Assembly (NCBI GenBank): GCA_002171615.1
Contig: NHEF01000010.1
Location: 62,001 to 126,000, forward strand
DNA from: Gammaproteobacteria bacterium TMED78
Lineage (GTDB): Bacteria > Pseudomonadota > Gammaproteobacteria > Steroidobacterales > Rariloculaceae
Direction: 5' to 3'
Length of the DNA: 64,000 nucleotides
Below, in pieces: positions 1-9,457 of the stretch. A program made the translations under genes and the position numbers. Below the pieces are notes generated by a model that saw only the letters and a list, made by a program, of their open reading frames with translations, searched no databases and was not told where the DNA came from. Each line of letters begins with the position of its first letter. The first letter of the stretch is position 1.

Positions 1-569
1 CCAGAAACCTTGTAAGGCGTCTTATAATTTACTGAGTCATGAATTTCGGCTTCAAAAAGTAAAATATCACCCTCTCTACTATATCGCTCAATCACATATG
101 AATTTTTATCTCCTGAAAATGGCATACCATTAGTCCATACATAGTTGTCAGGAGACATATGAGTAGTTTTTATAACTAATGTCTTTTCTTCCCAATGACC
201 CACTGAATACCCAATAAGCGACACTGGCCAATCATCAGGAGCAATCCTTCCATCCATAAATATCCTTCTTACCATATGAAAATGTTCATATAAAAAAAGT
301 ATCTGATGATCTTGCATAACTATTTCTATTGGGTATGGATCGATAATACCAAGAGGAATGCCTGGCATTAAGCACTTTAATGTAGGATCAAGCTCTGGCA
401 AGAAGCTATCAAAAGATAATTTTCCTTCGGTAGTAAAATCAACTGAAGAAGATGGGGGATGGCCAATTCCGTGACCCGGCCAGGAAAAATCCCATATGCC
501 TTCTATATCATCATTAGAAAAGACCAATCTAGAGCAAAAAATTAAACATGTAAAAAATGTAAATCTGAT
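1..569 (-). CDS. Exported protein related to the C-terminal domain of the 9458-10510 product; runs off the left edge of the window
   Basis: Manual minus-strand translation gives (I)RFTFFTCLIFCSRLVFSNDDIEGIWDFSWPGHG...CLMPGIPLGIIDPYP...LIGYSVGHWEEKTLVIKTTHMSPDNYVWTNGMPFSG..., open to base 1. It has signal-peptide character and shares the C-x-PG-P...PYP...GYS(V/I)G-W...TLV(I/V)KT pattern with 9458-10510. No ATG/GTG/TTG in frame before the upstream stop. Confidence 0.7.
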   Translation of the reverse strand, partial: MRFTFFTCLIFCSRLVFSNDDIEGIWDFSWPGHGIGHPPSSSVDFTTEGKLSFDSFLPELDPTLKCLMPGIPLGIIDPYPIEIVMQDHQILFLYEHFHMVRRIFMDGRIAPDDWPVSLIGYSVGHWEEKTLVIKTTHMSPDNYVWTNGMPFSGDKNSYVIERYSREGDILLFEAEIHDSVNYKTPYKVS

Positions 570-920
570 AGCAAGCTCCTCAAAATAAATATTTCATACT
601 ATTCATTCTAAAACAACACACAAGGGAACTTAAAAAACTGGTAGATTATAAAATAAAATAACTTTAATGCATCAACCAATCCCGCCTATTTGCTTTAAAT
701 ATTTAGTATCTTGTGCCATGATTACTTAAAGATCCTTGATTAGTAAATTGTAGAACAATCATATAGCAAATGTAAAATATATTGTCTGCTTTATAAAATA
801 GAATACTAATATGAATAAGGGATATAGGTAGAAAGATAGGTATTTCTAGCGTCTTCGAAGACTCCATCTCTTTCTGCCAGATTTATAGTGCTTTAAAATA
901 TTAAAAGTAAGGGGAATTTC

Positions 921-1886
921 ATGATTAGATTATCAATATTAATACTTTTTTGTTGTGCTCAAGGCTCTTTGATTGCTCAAACTCTTGTTCTATCAGATAT
1001 ACCTTGGATAAATTTAGATCAAGATTTTAAGAATGGGGATTCTTGGGAGCTCCAATTAGTTCCAACCCAAGATGAGATTTATGTTCCAATAGGCCTAGTA
1101 AAACCCGAAGGAGATGGTCCTTTTCCTATTATACTAATTGGCTCCGGACAAGGTATAAATGGAATCAAAAAAATACAAGATCAAATGGATATATCTCATG
1201 GCTTAATGATGCGTTTAGCTAATAGAGGCTATGCATCTGCTTTTGTAAATTTTAGAAATGAGGTTCCTGAGCTTTACAATGAAGTTGGTGATGCAGCCTT
1301 AATTGAAGATAATGTCAGTGGAGGTAGCCGCACTCTTCGTTCTAGAGGTAGCCTCGATTCTGATGACTTTATTTCTATTTTAAGACATGTTGGAAACCTG
1401 TCTTATATTGATGCTAATCGCATTGGTGCGATAGGAAGTAGCCATTCAGGGGAAATTATTATGAAAGCGGTATCAGATAGTGATTTATTAGCTGCTGCCG
1501 TTCCTGCAGAGGCCGCAGTTAGAGAATACCTACTTGTAAATGATGCTGATGCACCTCGAGATGAAACAGGCACAGAGCTTCAATTACAGGATGTAAATTA
1601 TGTAAGAAGCCTCTCTAATCGAGAGCGCGCAATGGAGCGGATTAACAGAATTAATACCCCTCTCCTAATTATGGGAAGAGATGGTGATCACTTACAAGGC
1701 TTATTTGAATTGTTGTTTGAATGGGTAAATGAATCCAAAAAAAATGTAAGGTGGTTATCTTACAGTCATCATGAACATGGATATGTTTTACTTCGTAACT
1801 TTCCTGATGGATCTTTTTCTCCAGACAGGATTCAGGAGCTAGCTTATAAAGAATATGCTGAATTTTTTGATAAGTATTTGAAATAA
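921..1886 (+). CDS. Secreted alpha/beta hydrolase (dienelactone-hydrolase-like)
   Basis: N-terminal signal peptide; nucleophile motif GSSHSGE; LIMGRDGDH...HHEHGY C-terminal Asp/His region; SD AAGGGG before ATG. Confidence 0.75.
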   Translation: MIRLSILILFCCAQGSLIAQTLVLSDIPWINLDQDFKNGDSWELQLVPTQDEIYVPIGLVKPEGDGPFPIILIGSGQGINGIKKIQDQMDISHGLMMRLANRGYASAFVNFRNEVPELYNEVGDAALIEDNVSGGSRTLRSRGSLDSDDFISILRHVGNLSYIDANRIGAIGSSHSGEIIMKAVSDSDLLAAAVPAEAAVREYLLVNDADAPRDETGTELQLQDVNYVRSLSNRERAMERINRINTPLLIMGRDGDHLQGLFELLFEWVNESKKNVRWLSYSHHEHGYVLLRNFPDGSFSPDRIQELAYKEYAEFFDKYLK

Positions 1887-1947
1887 AGTAATTATCTAAA
1901 TTTTTTATATCTAATATGATCCAATAAACTTAAATAGGAGCCACTCG

Positions 1948-3009
1948 ATGAATAGAAGATTATTTTTAGAAAACGCAGTAAAAATATCAACTGGAACATT
2001 ACTTTCAAATGTAGCATTAAATACCTTCGCACAATCTAGAAAAGAAGTTTTCCTAAACGGTCAAAAAGTAACTATTATTGATATTCACGCGCATTGTCTT
2101 TTTCAAGAAGTGGCGCCATTAATTCAAGGTACTAAATTAGAAAATGCTTCTCTTGATGATATTCTTGTATTAGGCCCACATAGGATAGATGACCTAGACG
2201 AGAGGGGCATTGATATTGCTGCACTTAGCGTTAATCGTTTTTGGTGGTATGAAGGAGACAGCATAGATCAAGCAAAAGCAATAGTAAAACTAAATGATGA
2301 AGGTATTGCTGACTGGTGTAGTAGATATCCTAATAGATTTATAGGGCTGTCTTCTCCTGCTCTTCAATACCCAGAATTAGCTGCAGATCAAGTTGAGTAT
2401 GCTGTTAAAGAATTAGGTCATGTTGGAGTCTGTATAGGTGGCCATGCTCAAGGAGAAGTCCCATCTTCTGAAAAATATGATCCCTTTTGGAGGAAGGTCG
2501 AAGAACTAGGAGTACCAGTATTTATGCATCCTGACGGCTCTAGAAATATTATTCAACCAGGGGCTTTGGATGGGGCTGGTGGATTAGGTAATGTTATTGG
2601 AAACCCTCTTGAAACAACACTATTTCTATCAAGAATAATCTTTGATGGCACCTTAGATCGCTTCCCAAATGTTAAAGTAGTTGCCGCTCATGGAGGAGGT
2701 TATTTTCCTTCGTATCTTGGAAGGTCTGAAGTGGCTTGCATTAGAAATAACTCCAACTGTATTAATAAAAGGAATCCTAGTGAATACCTGAAAGATCAAA
2801 TTCTAATTGATACTATGATCTTCAATGAAGATGGTTTGCGCCACCTTGTCAATGTTGCTGGAATAGATCAATTAGTCTATGGATCCGATATGCCATTTAC
2901 TTGGCCAGACACAATAGACTTAGTTGCTAACGCTAATTTTTTGAGTAATGATGCAAAAAGAGCAATTCTTGGAGGAAATTTAATTAAATTACTTAACTTA
3001 AGTACTTAA
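1948..3009 (+). CDS. Amidohydrolase family protein (ACMSD-like) with Tat-like signal
   Basis: NRRLFLENAVK Tat-like N-terminus; DIHAHC, FMHPDG, AAHGGGYFPSYLGR and YGSDMPF metal-site motifs. Confidence 0.8.
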   Translation: MNRRLFLENAVKISTGTLLSNVALNTFAQSRKEVFLNGQKVTIIDIHAHCLFQEVAPLIQGTKLENASLDDILVLGPHRIDDLDERGIDIAALSVNRFWWYEGDSIDQAKAIVKLNDEGIADWCSRYPNRFIGLSSPALQYPELAADQVEYAVKELGHVGVCIGGHAQGEVPSSEKYDPFWRKVEELGVPVFMHPDGSRNIIQPGALDGAGGLGNVIGNPLETTLFLSRIIFDGTLDRFPNVKVVAAHGGGYFPSYLGRSEVACIRNNSNCINKRNPSEYLKDQILIDTMIFNEDGLRHLVNVAGIDQLVYGSDMPFTWPDTIDLVANANFLSNDAKRAILGGNLIKLLNLST

Positions 3010-3061
3010 TTTTTTTATCTAATGAATATAAGCTATAGATAAAAACTAGGGAGTGTATTTT

Positions 3062-3523
3062 ATGCCATTTGAATTAAAAGTTAATGGGGAATTGAAAATA
3101 TTAGATGTAGAGCCATCTTCGCTTTTGTTGTCCGTTCTTCGAGATGATCTTGAACTGAGTGGCCCAAGATTTGGATGTGGCGTTGCCCAATGCGGAGCTT
3201 GTACGGTCCTAGTAGATGGCCAGCCAATTAGGTCATGTGTTACTCCTATCTCTGCCCTATCTGGAAAAGAAATTACAACGATAGAGGGTCTAGGTAATCG
3301 AGAATCACCTCATCCATTACAAACTGCCTTTATTGAAGAGCAGGCTGCTCAATGTGGTTTTTGCTCTAGTGGAATGATAATGTCAGCAGCTAGCTTATTA
3401 GAAAAAAATCCAAAACCTACGGATCAAGATATTAAAGATGCTTTAAATGCAAATTTATGTAGATGCGGTACGCACACGAGAATACTCAAGGCTGTAAAAA
3501 AAGCTTCGGAGGATCTATCATGA
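3062..3523 (+). CDS. (2Fe-2S)-binding small subunit of a xanthine dehydrogenase/isoquinoline 1-oxidoreductase-like enzyme
   Basis: FGCGVAQCGACTVLVDG and QCGFCSSGM...NLCRCGTH, i.e. the two 2Fe-2S motifs. ATG at 3062 preferred over GTG at 3053 because of the AGGGAG SD 8 nt upstream. Confidence 0.9.
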   Translation: MPFELKVNGELKILDVEPSSLLLSVLRDDLELSGPRFGCGVAQCGACTVLVDGQPIRSCVTPISALSGKEITTIEGLGNRESPHPLQTAFIEEQAAQCGFCSSGMIMSAASLLEKNPKPTDQDIKDALNANLCRCGTHTRILKAVKKASEDLS

Positions 3524-5766
3524 AAAAGAATATTGAAATCTCAAGAAGAATTTTCCTTCAAAGTGTATCTGCTCTAGCAATCCAAGTTACAATTCCTGAT
3601 ACATCTTTTTCTCAAGCAAACTTACCGAGAAGCATTTCTGATAACCCTAGTCTTAATCTCTGGCTAAGAATAAATAGCGATAAAACAGTTTCTCTATCAA
3701 TGGGTAAAGCTGAATTAGGTCAGGGCATAAGAACATCTTTAGCTCAAATAGCAGCAGAAGAATTAGATATTCACTTCAATAGAATAAAAGTACAAGACCT
3801 TGATACAGATCACTCACCAACAGAAGGCAGGACAACAGGAAGTACATCTATCGAAAGAAGTGGAGTAGCTATAAGAATGGCGTCTTCAGAAGCTCGACAC
3901 CTTCTCCTTGAAAATGCTGCCGCAAAACTTTCTTCGCCTTCCGGAATAATTGATATAGATGAACTATCTGTAAATGATGGGCAAATACTCATTAATGGAA
4001 ATAGCTCTAGTCTGAGCTACTGGGATCTTCTTAGCAGTGAAGATTTTAACACAAAAATCTCTGGGCTAATCTCCCCTAAAGAACCAAAAAATCACAGTAT
4101 AGTTGGTTCTTCTCAAAAGAGACTTGATATCCCAGCTAAAGTTTTTGGGGAGCCAGCATATGTTCATGATATTAGAATGCCAAATATGCTCCATGCAAAA
4201 ATGGTGAGGCCAGAAATAGATAGTGCTAATCTAGTTTCTACTCAACCAAAGATAGTAGATGAAATTGAGGGAGTTATATCTGTTGTGCAAGATGGTTCTT
4301 TTCTTGCAGTTGTAGCTGAAAAAGAAGAGCAAGCAGTATCTGCAGCTGAAGCCTTAAGAAAAGTAACTATCTGGGAACAGTTTAGAGAAATACCTAGCCA
4401 AGATAGCTTCCCTAATGTGCTTAGAGAGTTAGAAGCACTTGACCCTGAAGTTATTTTTGATAATAAATCAAAATCTTCAAGTACAAAATCTGATAATGAT
4501 AGAGAATTATCAGCTGATTACTCTAGACCTTATATTGCTCATGCCGCTTTATCTCCATCTGCAGCTGTTGCAATGTGGGATGGAAATAGACTTACAGTAT
4601 GGAGCCATACTCAAGGCGTCTTCGAGCTAAAAGGAGCTATTTCCACCGCACTAGCCATAGAAGAATCAAAAGTTAGATGTATTCACGTAGAAGGTGCAGG
4701 CTGTTATGGACACAATGGCGCTGATGATGTGGCACTAGATGCAGCAATGATTGCTATGAGATTTGAGAGACAGCCAATTAAGCTTATCTGGTCAAGAGAA
4801 GATGAATTTAGACGAGAGCCATATGGTTCGGCTACAAGTATAAAGATTACTGCAGGACTTAATCCTTCTAATAAAATTTCTTACTGGGATTATGACCACT
4901 GGACCTGTACCCACTCAACAAGGCCATCTGGAGGAGTAGGAGCTGCTAATCTTCATGCATCTATTCAAAAAAATAATCCCTTACCTAATTCTGCTAGATA
5001 TTCACTTCAGAACCGCTTCAACGGTGGTGACCGAAATGCTGTAGCACTTTACGACTTACCCGAGCACAGGGTTACTAGACACTTTATCTCTGAAAATCCT
5101 CTAAGAGTTTCAGCACTGAGAGGCCTAGGGGCTCATGCAAATGTTTTTGCAATAGAGTCATTTATGGATGAGCTTGCCAAGGAAGCTGATGCAGATCCTA
5201 TTAGTTTTCGAATTGAACATCTTAAGGATTACCGTGCTAAAGCAGTTCTTGAAGAGGTAAAAAAATTGGCAGAGAGTAAAAAGAGGCTAGAAATCCCTGA
5301 AAACTTTGGGAGAGGTGTCGGTTTTGCTAGATATAAAAATACTAGTACCTATTTTGCTGTAATTATAGACTTAGGTGTTAACTTAAGTACTGGCGTTATT
5401 AATGTTCATAGAGCTTTTGCAGCTGTAGATGCAGGACAAATTATAAATCCTGACGGTGTTACCAATCAAATAGAGGGTGGTATAATACAAGCGACTAGCT
5501 GGACCCTAAAAGAATCAGTAAAGTTTTCAACTTCTGGCATAGAAAGTACCAACTGGGCTACCTATCCAATTCTCCGGTTCTCTGAAATTCCCTCGGTTGA
5601 GGTTAGCTTAATCAATAGGCCAGATTTAGCATCTTCTGGGCCTAGCGAATGTGCTCAAGGGCCTACATCTGCAGCAATTGCTAATGCAGTAGCAAACGCT
5701 ACAGAGCTTCGTATTAGAGACCTGCCTCTCACTCAAGAGAAAATAATCTTAAATCTAAACTCATAA
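3520..5766 (+). CDS. Molybdopterin-binding large subunit, isoquinoline 1-oxidoreductase beta/aldehyde oxidase family
   Basis: SRRIFLQ Tat motif; MGKAELGQGIRTSLAQIAAEEL; ALRGLGAHANVFAIESFMDELA; overlaps the small subunit stop by ATGA (track start 3463 is too far upstream). Confidence 0.9.
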   Translation: MKKNIEISRRIFLQSVSALAIQVTIPDTSFSQANLPRSISDNPSLNLWLRINSDKTVSLSMGKAELGQGIRTSLAQIAAEELDIHFNRIKVQDLDTDHSPTEGRTTGSTSIERSGVAIRMASSEARHLLLENAAAKLSSPSGIIDIDELSVNDGQILINGNSSSLSYWDLLSSEDFNTKISGLISPKEPKNHSIVGSSQKRLDIPAKVFGEPAYVHDIRMPNMLHAKMVRPEIDSANLVSTQPKIVDEIEGVISVVQDGSFLAVVAEKEEQAVSAAEALRKVTIWEQFREIPSQDSFPNVLRELEALDPEVIFDNKSKSSSTKSDNDRELSADYSRPYIAHAALSPSAAVAMWDGNRLTVWSHTQGVFELKGAISTALAIEESKVRCIHVEGAGCYGHNGADDVALDAAMIAMRFERQPIKLIWSREDEFRREPYGSATSIKITAGLNPSNKISYWDYDHWTCTHSTRPSGGVGAANLHASIQKNNPLPNSARYSLQNRFNGGDRNAVALYDLPEHRVTRHFISENPLRVSALRGLGAHANVFAIESFMDELAKEADADPISFRIEHLKDYRAKAVLEEVKKLAESKKRLEIPENFGRGVGFARYKNTSTYFAVIIDLGVNLSTGVINVHRAFAAVDAGQIINPDGVTNQIEGGIIQATSWTLKESVKFSTSGIESTNWATYPILRFSEIPSVEVSLINRPDLASSGPSECAQGPTSAAIANAVANATELRIRDLPLTQEKIILNLNS

Positions 5767-5783
5767 ACTGATAGGGGAAAATA

Positions 5784-7259
5784 ATGAAAAAATATCTAAT
5801 CTATCTCTTATTTATCCTAAGTATTATTTCCGGATGTAGTAATTTTGGTGGTGAAAAAAATATAAGTATGCAAAATAATACTGAAGAATCTTGGAATATG
5901 TCTTTAGTAGGATCAAATAACTTACAGGGAAGAAGCGCCTATCATGCAGTGCCTCATCGCTATGATGATAGATATATTTTATTTGTTGGTCATCATTCTG
6001 GTGAAAAAGTAAATAGTTTAAATGGAAAAATAGAAACTAATGGTATGTCTATTTTGGATATTACTGATGCTAGTAATCCAATATATCTTTATCACCAGCC
6101 GCCCACAGAAGGAGCAGAGAACAGACAACATGTTCAAATTTGTAATGGGGCTGATTTACCAAATGCTGATCCTGAAAAAGTGTACTTAATTAACACAAAT
6201 GGAAGTCTAGGCGCAGAACTATTAGATGTAACTGCTCCGGAAAATCCTCAAATCATTGGAATGATATATTACACTGGAGAAACCAATATAGGGGGAAAAC
6301 AAACTCATAAGATTTATTGGGATTGTGAATCAGGAATTGCATATTTAAACGGTACTCCTGAAGGATGGCGCATTCGAAGAGTTCTTCAATTATTTGATAT
6401 GAGTAATCCCCTTGAGCCACATCATATTCGTAACTTTGCATTAGATGGAAGCCAACCAGGCGCTAATGGTCCTATCTCGACCCCTCTTCATGCTCCTTTC
6501 GCTTCTGGTAATAGAGTGTATCTTGGATATGGGGCAAGTGATGATGGTGTTATGCAAATCTTAGATCGAGATAAACTAATTAATGGTAATCCAGAATCAA
6601 ACGATCCATTCTCACCTACTACAGAAAATCTTTTATATCCTCAAATCAGCCGTTTGGATATGCCAGAGTATTATGGAGCACATTCAGTAAAGCCATTATT
6701 TAACATAGAGGTTAAAGACTTTGCTGATACAGAAAAAAATAAATTCTTAAACATAGTATTACTTGCTTCAGAAGAGATCGGTATAGGTAATTGCTCAACA
6801 GATAGAGATATGTTATTTATTGTTGATATAACAGATGAAGATAAACCTTTTCCAATCTCTTCTTTTCAAGCAAAAGAAAATCTTGGTAATTTTTGTGAAC
6901 GTGGTCTCCGCTTCGGGCTTCATGCAGTACATGATAGCTATCATCCTAATTTTGATAATTCGCTAGTAGTAATGTCTTACTTCAATGGGGGTACAAGAGT
7001 TGCTGATATTCGTGACCCCTTCGATCCAGTTGAAGTAGCTTATTTTGTTCCTCAAATGAATGATTTTACTCAAGAGATTTGTAGTGCTGAGGGTGGATTA
7101 TTTATTACAGCTCAAACTGACGAAAATTGCTTCAGACAAGTACAAACTAACAATGTAGATATTGATGATCGTGGATTAATTTATTCAGTTGATAGAGCAG
7201 GAAGTGGTCTGCATATCCTAGAATTAACCGGAAAAGCAAAGGAAATAGCAGGTCTATAA
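5784..7259 (+). CDS. LVIVD-repeat-like lipoprotein
   Basis: Lipobox ...SIISGCS; repeated beta-propeller-like segments such as MSILDITDASNPIYLYHQP, AELLDVTAPENPQIIGM, MLFIVDITDEDKPFPISSF, TRVADIRDPFDPVEVAYF. Confidence 0.75.
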   Translation: MKKYLIYLLFILSIISGCSNFGGEKNISMQNNTEESWNMSLVGSNNLQGRSAYHAVPHRYDDRYILFVGHHSGEKVNSLNGKIETNGMSILDITDASNPIYLYHQPPTEGAENRQHVQICNGADLPNADPEKVYLINTNGSLGAELLDVTAPENPQIIGMIYYTGETNIGGKQTHKIYWDCESGIAYLNGTPEGWRIRRVLQLFDMSNPLEPHHIRNFALDGSQPGANGPISTPLHAPFASGNRVYLGYGASDDGVMQILDRDKLINGNPESNDPFSPTTENLLYPQISRLDMPEYYGAHSVKPLFNIEVKDFADTEKNKFLNIVLLASEEIGIGNCSTDRDMLFIVDITDEDKPFPISSFQAKENLGNFCERGLRFGLHAVHDSYHPNFDNSLVVMSYFNGGTRVADIRDPFDPVEVAYFVPQMNDFTQEICSAEGGLFITAQTDENCFRQVQTNNVDIDDRGLIYSVDRAGSGLHILELTGKAKEIAGL

Positions 7260-7262
7260 TGT

Positions 7263-7688
7263 ATGAAAGTTTTATTAGGATTTTTCTCAACTTTTTTAGT
7301 AATTTCCATTATTTTTAATACTATAAGTTTTCTTAAAAAACCAACTACAGAGCAACAGATGGATTTTAAAATTGTAAATGTAACTGAATTAAATAAAATT
7401 AACCAAGCAAGCGAGGAGAATAATCTCTTACTTGATGTCAGAACTAAGGAAGAGTTCAATCTCGGGCACATACCTAATGCTATAAATATTTCGCACGATT
7501 TACTTTTGACCAATATAAATCTCTTGAGCGATCATAAGAAAAAAAATATCTATGTTTATTGCAGAAGTGGCCCAAGAGCTGGTCTAGTAATAAATGAATT
7601 GCTGAATAATGGCTTTAATAATATCATAGATGTTGAAGGTGATTTTTTATCTTGGGTAAATGCAGAATTACCAATAGAAAAAAATTAA
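7263..7688 (+). CDS. Membrane-anchored rhodanese-domain protein
   Basis: N-terminal TM segment; LLLDVRTKEEFNLGHIPNAINI; active-site loop YCRSGPRAG. Confidence 0.85.
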   Translation: MKVLLGFFSTFLVISIIFNTISFLKKPTTEQQMDFKIVNVTELNKINQASEENNLLLDVRTKEEFNLGHIPNAINISHDLLLTNINLLSDHKKKNIYVYCRSGPRAGLVINELLNNGFNNIIDVEGDFLSWVNAELPIEKN

Positions 7689-7701
7689 ATAGGAGAAATA
7701 G

Positions 7702-7941
7702 ATGAATGAAATTGATACTCAATTCTTTGCAGAGCAAATTGGCTTTTTAGTTATGAGTATTACTTGGTTTCTAACTGCAATCGCCTTTGCCATTATATTT
7801 GTCAATTTAAAAGGTGAAGAGAAGGGCTTAAGATACCCTAACCCGATTCTAAAGTTTTTAGGATTTACTACGCTTATATGGATAAGTGTTTGGATATTTC
7901 TAATTACTTTTTTTACTATTTTAGCTACTATATTTGCTTAG
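7702..7941 (+). CDS. Small membrane protein, two predicted TM helices
   Basis: 79 aa, hydrophobic segments, SD GGAG before ATG, co-oriented in the operon. Confidence 0.6.
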   Translation: MNEIDTQFFAEQIGFLVMSITWFLTAIAFAIIFVNLKGEEKGLRYPNPILKFLGFTTLIWISVWIFLITFFTILATIFA

Positions 7942-7950
7942 TAACTTATT

Positions 7951-9141
7951 ATGCTAGATCAAGCTGTAATTCTATCAACAGCTCGCACCCCAATAGGAAA
8001 AGCTTATAAAGGTGCCTTCAATCTCACCTATGGAGCTTCATTAGCTGGCCATGCTATTCAACATGCTATCAATAGAAGTGGCATTGAAACCAAAGAAGTA
8101 GAAGATGTTGTTATGGGCTGTGGCAGACCACAAGGAACAACTGGAAATAATATTGCAAGGCAAGCAGCTTTAAGAGCAGGGCTATCAACAAAAGTTTCTG
8201 GACTTACTGTTAGTAGGCACTGCTCATCAGGTTTACAAGCTATTGCTATAGCGGCACAAAACATAATTGCTGATGGAGCATCAGTGATTGTAGCAGGAGG
8301 AGTTGAATCAATATCCTTAGTTCAAAATAAACATACAAATACATATTTCACAGATGATCCCGAATTAATAAAATTACAACCAAATATCTATATGACTATG
8401 CTTGAAACTGCTGAAGTAGTAGCAAAAAAATATAAAATATCGAGAGAGCGGCAAGATGAATATGCACTGATTAGTCAAAAAAGAACTCATAATGCTCAAA
8501 CTAAAGGTATATTTGATAAAGAGATTGTCCCACTAGAAACTATAAAATTAGTAAAAAATAAAAATAATGACGAGATGAGTCAAAAAAAAGTTAAGCTATT
8601 AAAAGATGAAGGTAATCGCCCTTCTACTACAATAGAAGGCTTGGCAGAGCTAAAAACTGTTTTTGATGGAGATACAAAAACAGTCACTGCTGGTAATGCT
8701 TCTCAATTATCTGATGGGGCATCAGCATCTGTTCTAGTTAGTGAAAAATATGCAGAAAAAAATAACTTAGAACCAATAGCTGCCTATAAAGGCTTCGTAG
8801 TAGAAGGCTGTGATCCAGATGAAATGGGAATTGGTCCTGCTCTAGCTGTCCCTAAATTACTAAAAAAACATAGTTTGAGATTAAAGGATATTGACCTATG
8901 GGAGCTAAATGAAGCTTTTGCGGTTCAAACTCTTTATTGTAGAGATCGATTAGATTTACCAATGGAGATTACTAATGTAAATGGAGGTTCAATTTCTATA
9001 GGCCATCCTTATGGAATGACTGGAGCAAGGCTTGTTGGTCACGCAATCTTAGAGGGCAAAAGAAGAAAAGCGAAATATGTTGTTACCACTATGTGCATCG
9101 GAGGAGGCATGGGTGCCGCAGGTTTATTTGAAATTTTTTAA
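7951..9141 (+). CDS. Thiolase / acetyl-CoA acyltransferase
   Basis: [18 protein letters not shown] active-site Cys; [38 protein letters not shown]. Confidence 0.92.
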   Translation: MLDQAVILSTARTPIGKAYKGAFNLTYGASLAGHAIQHAINRSGIETKEVEDVVMGCGRPQGTTGNNIARQAALRAGLSTKVSGLTVSRHCSSGLQAIAIAAQNIIADGASVIVAGGVESISLVQNKHTNTYFTDDPELIKLQPNIYMTMLETAEVVAKKYKISRERQDEYALISQKRTHNAQTKGIFDKEIVPLETIKLVKNKNNDEMSQKKVKLLKDEGNRPSTTIEGLAELKTVFDGDTKTVTAGNASQLSDGASASVLVSEKYAEKNNLEPIAAYKGFVVEGCDPDEMGIGPALAVPKLLKKHSLRLKDIDLWELNEAFAVQTLYCRDRLDLPMEITNVNGGSISIGHPYGMTGARLVGHAILEGKRRKAKYVVTTMCIGGGMGAAGLFEIF

Positions 9142-9156
9142 TTTTAAGGATTCACA

Positions 9157-9441
9157 ATGTCAATGAAAAAAGTAAGAGAAGAAGTTGATGCTATTGATAA
9201 AGAGTTAGTAATTCTTTTAGCAAAAAGACAAAAATGTATCGAGAAAGCTGCTTTAGTTAAAAATGATGAAAGCCTAATATTTGATCAAGAAAGAATTGAT
9301 CAAGTTTTAAATAATATAAAAAATTTATCTAAGAGTTATGGTCTATCTTCAGAAATTTCTGATCCAATCTGGAGAAAATTAATAGAGCTTTCAATAGAGC
9401 ATGAATTTACAGAGCTTCAAAAAATACAACTAAGAGACTAA
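9157..9441 (+). CDS. Chorismate mutase type II (AroQ-like), stand-alone
   Basis: REEVDAIDKELVILLAKRQKCIEKAALVK...DQERIDQVLNNI...IWRKLIELSIEHE typical AroQ helix layout. Confidence 0.8.
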   Translation: MSMKKVREEVDAIDKELVILLAKRQKCIEKAALVKNDESLIFDQERIDQVLNNIKNLSKSYGLSSEISDPIWRKLIELSIEHEFTELQKIQLRD

Positions 9442-9457
9442 AAATATTTGAGAATAG

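Noticed and set aside
571-920. Intergenic 350 bp examined for ncRNA, tRNA or phage/integron attachment structure
   Set aside because: AT-rich with no tRNA cloverleaf, long inverted repeat or attC-like structure recognised; treated as a divergent promoter region.
3463-3519. N-terminal extension of the Mo-hydroxylase large subunit (MRYAHENTQGCKKSFGGSI)
   Set aside because: Overlaps the small subunit coding end; the ATG at 3520 (ATGA overlap) is directly followed by the Tat signal.
4439-4630. 63-aa plus-strand ORF inside the Mo-hydroxylase large subunit
   Set aside because: Out-of-frame low-complexity (LILNQ-rich) translation within a clear CDS.
7181-7513. 110-aa minus-strand ORF across the lipoprotein/rhodanese junction
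   Set aside because: Overlaps two well-supported plus-strand genes and shows no family resemblance.
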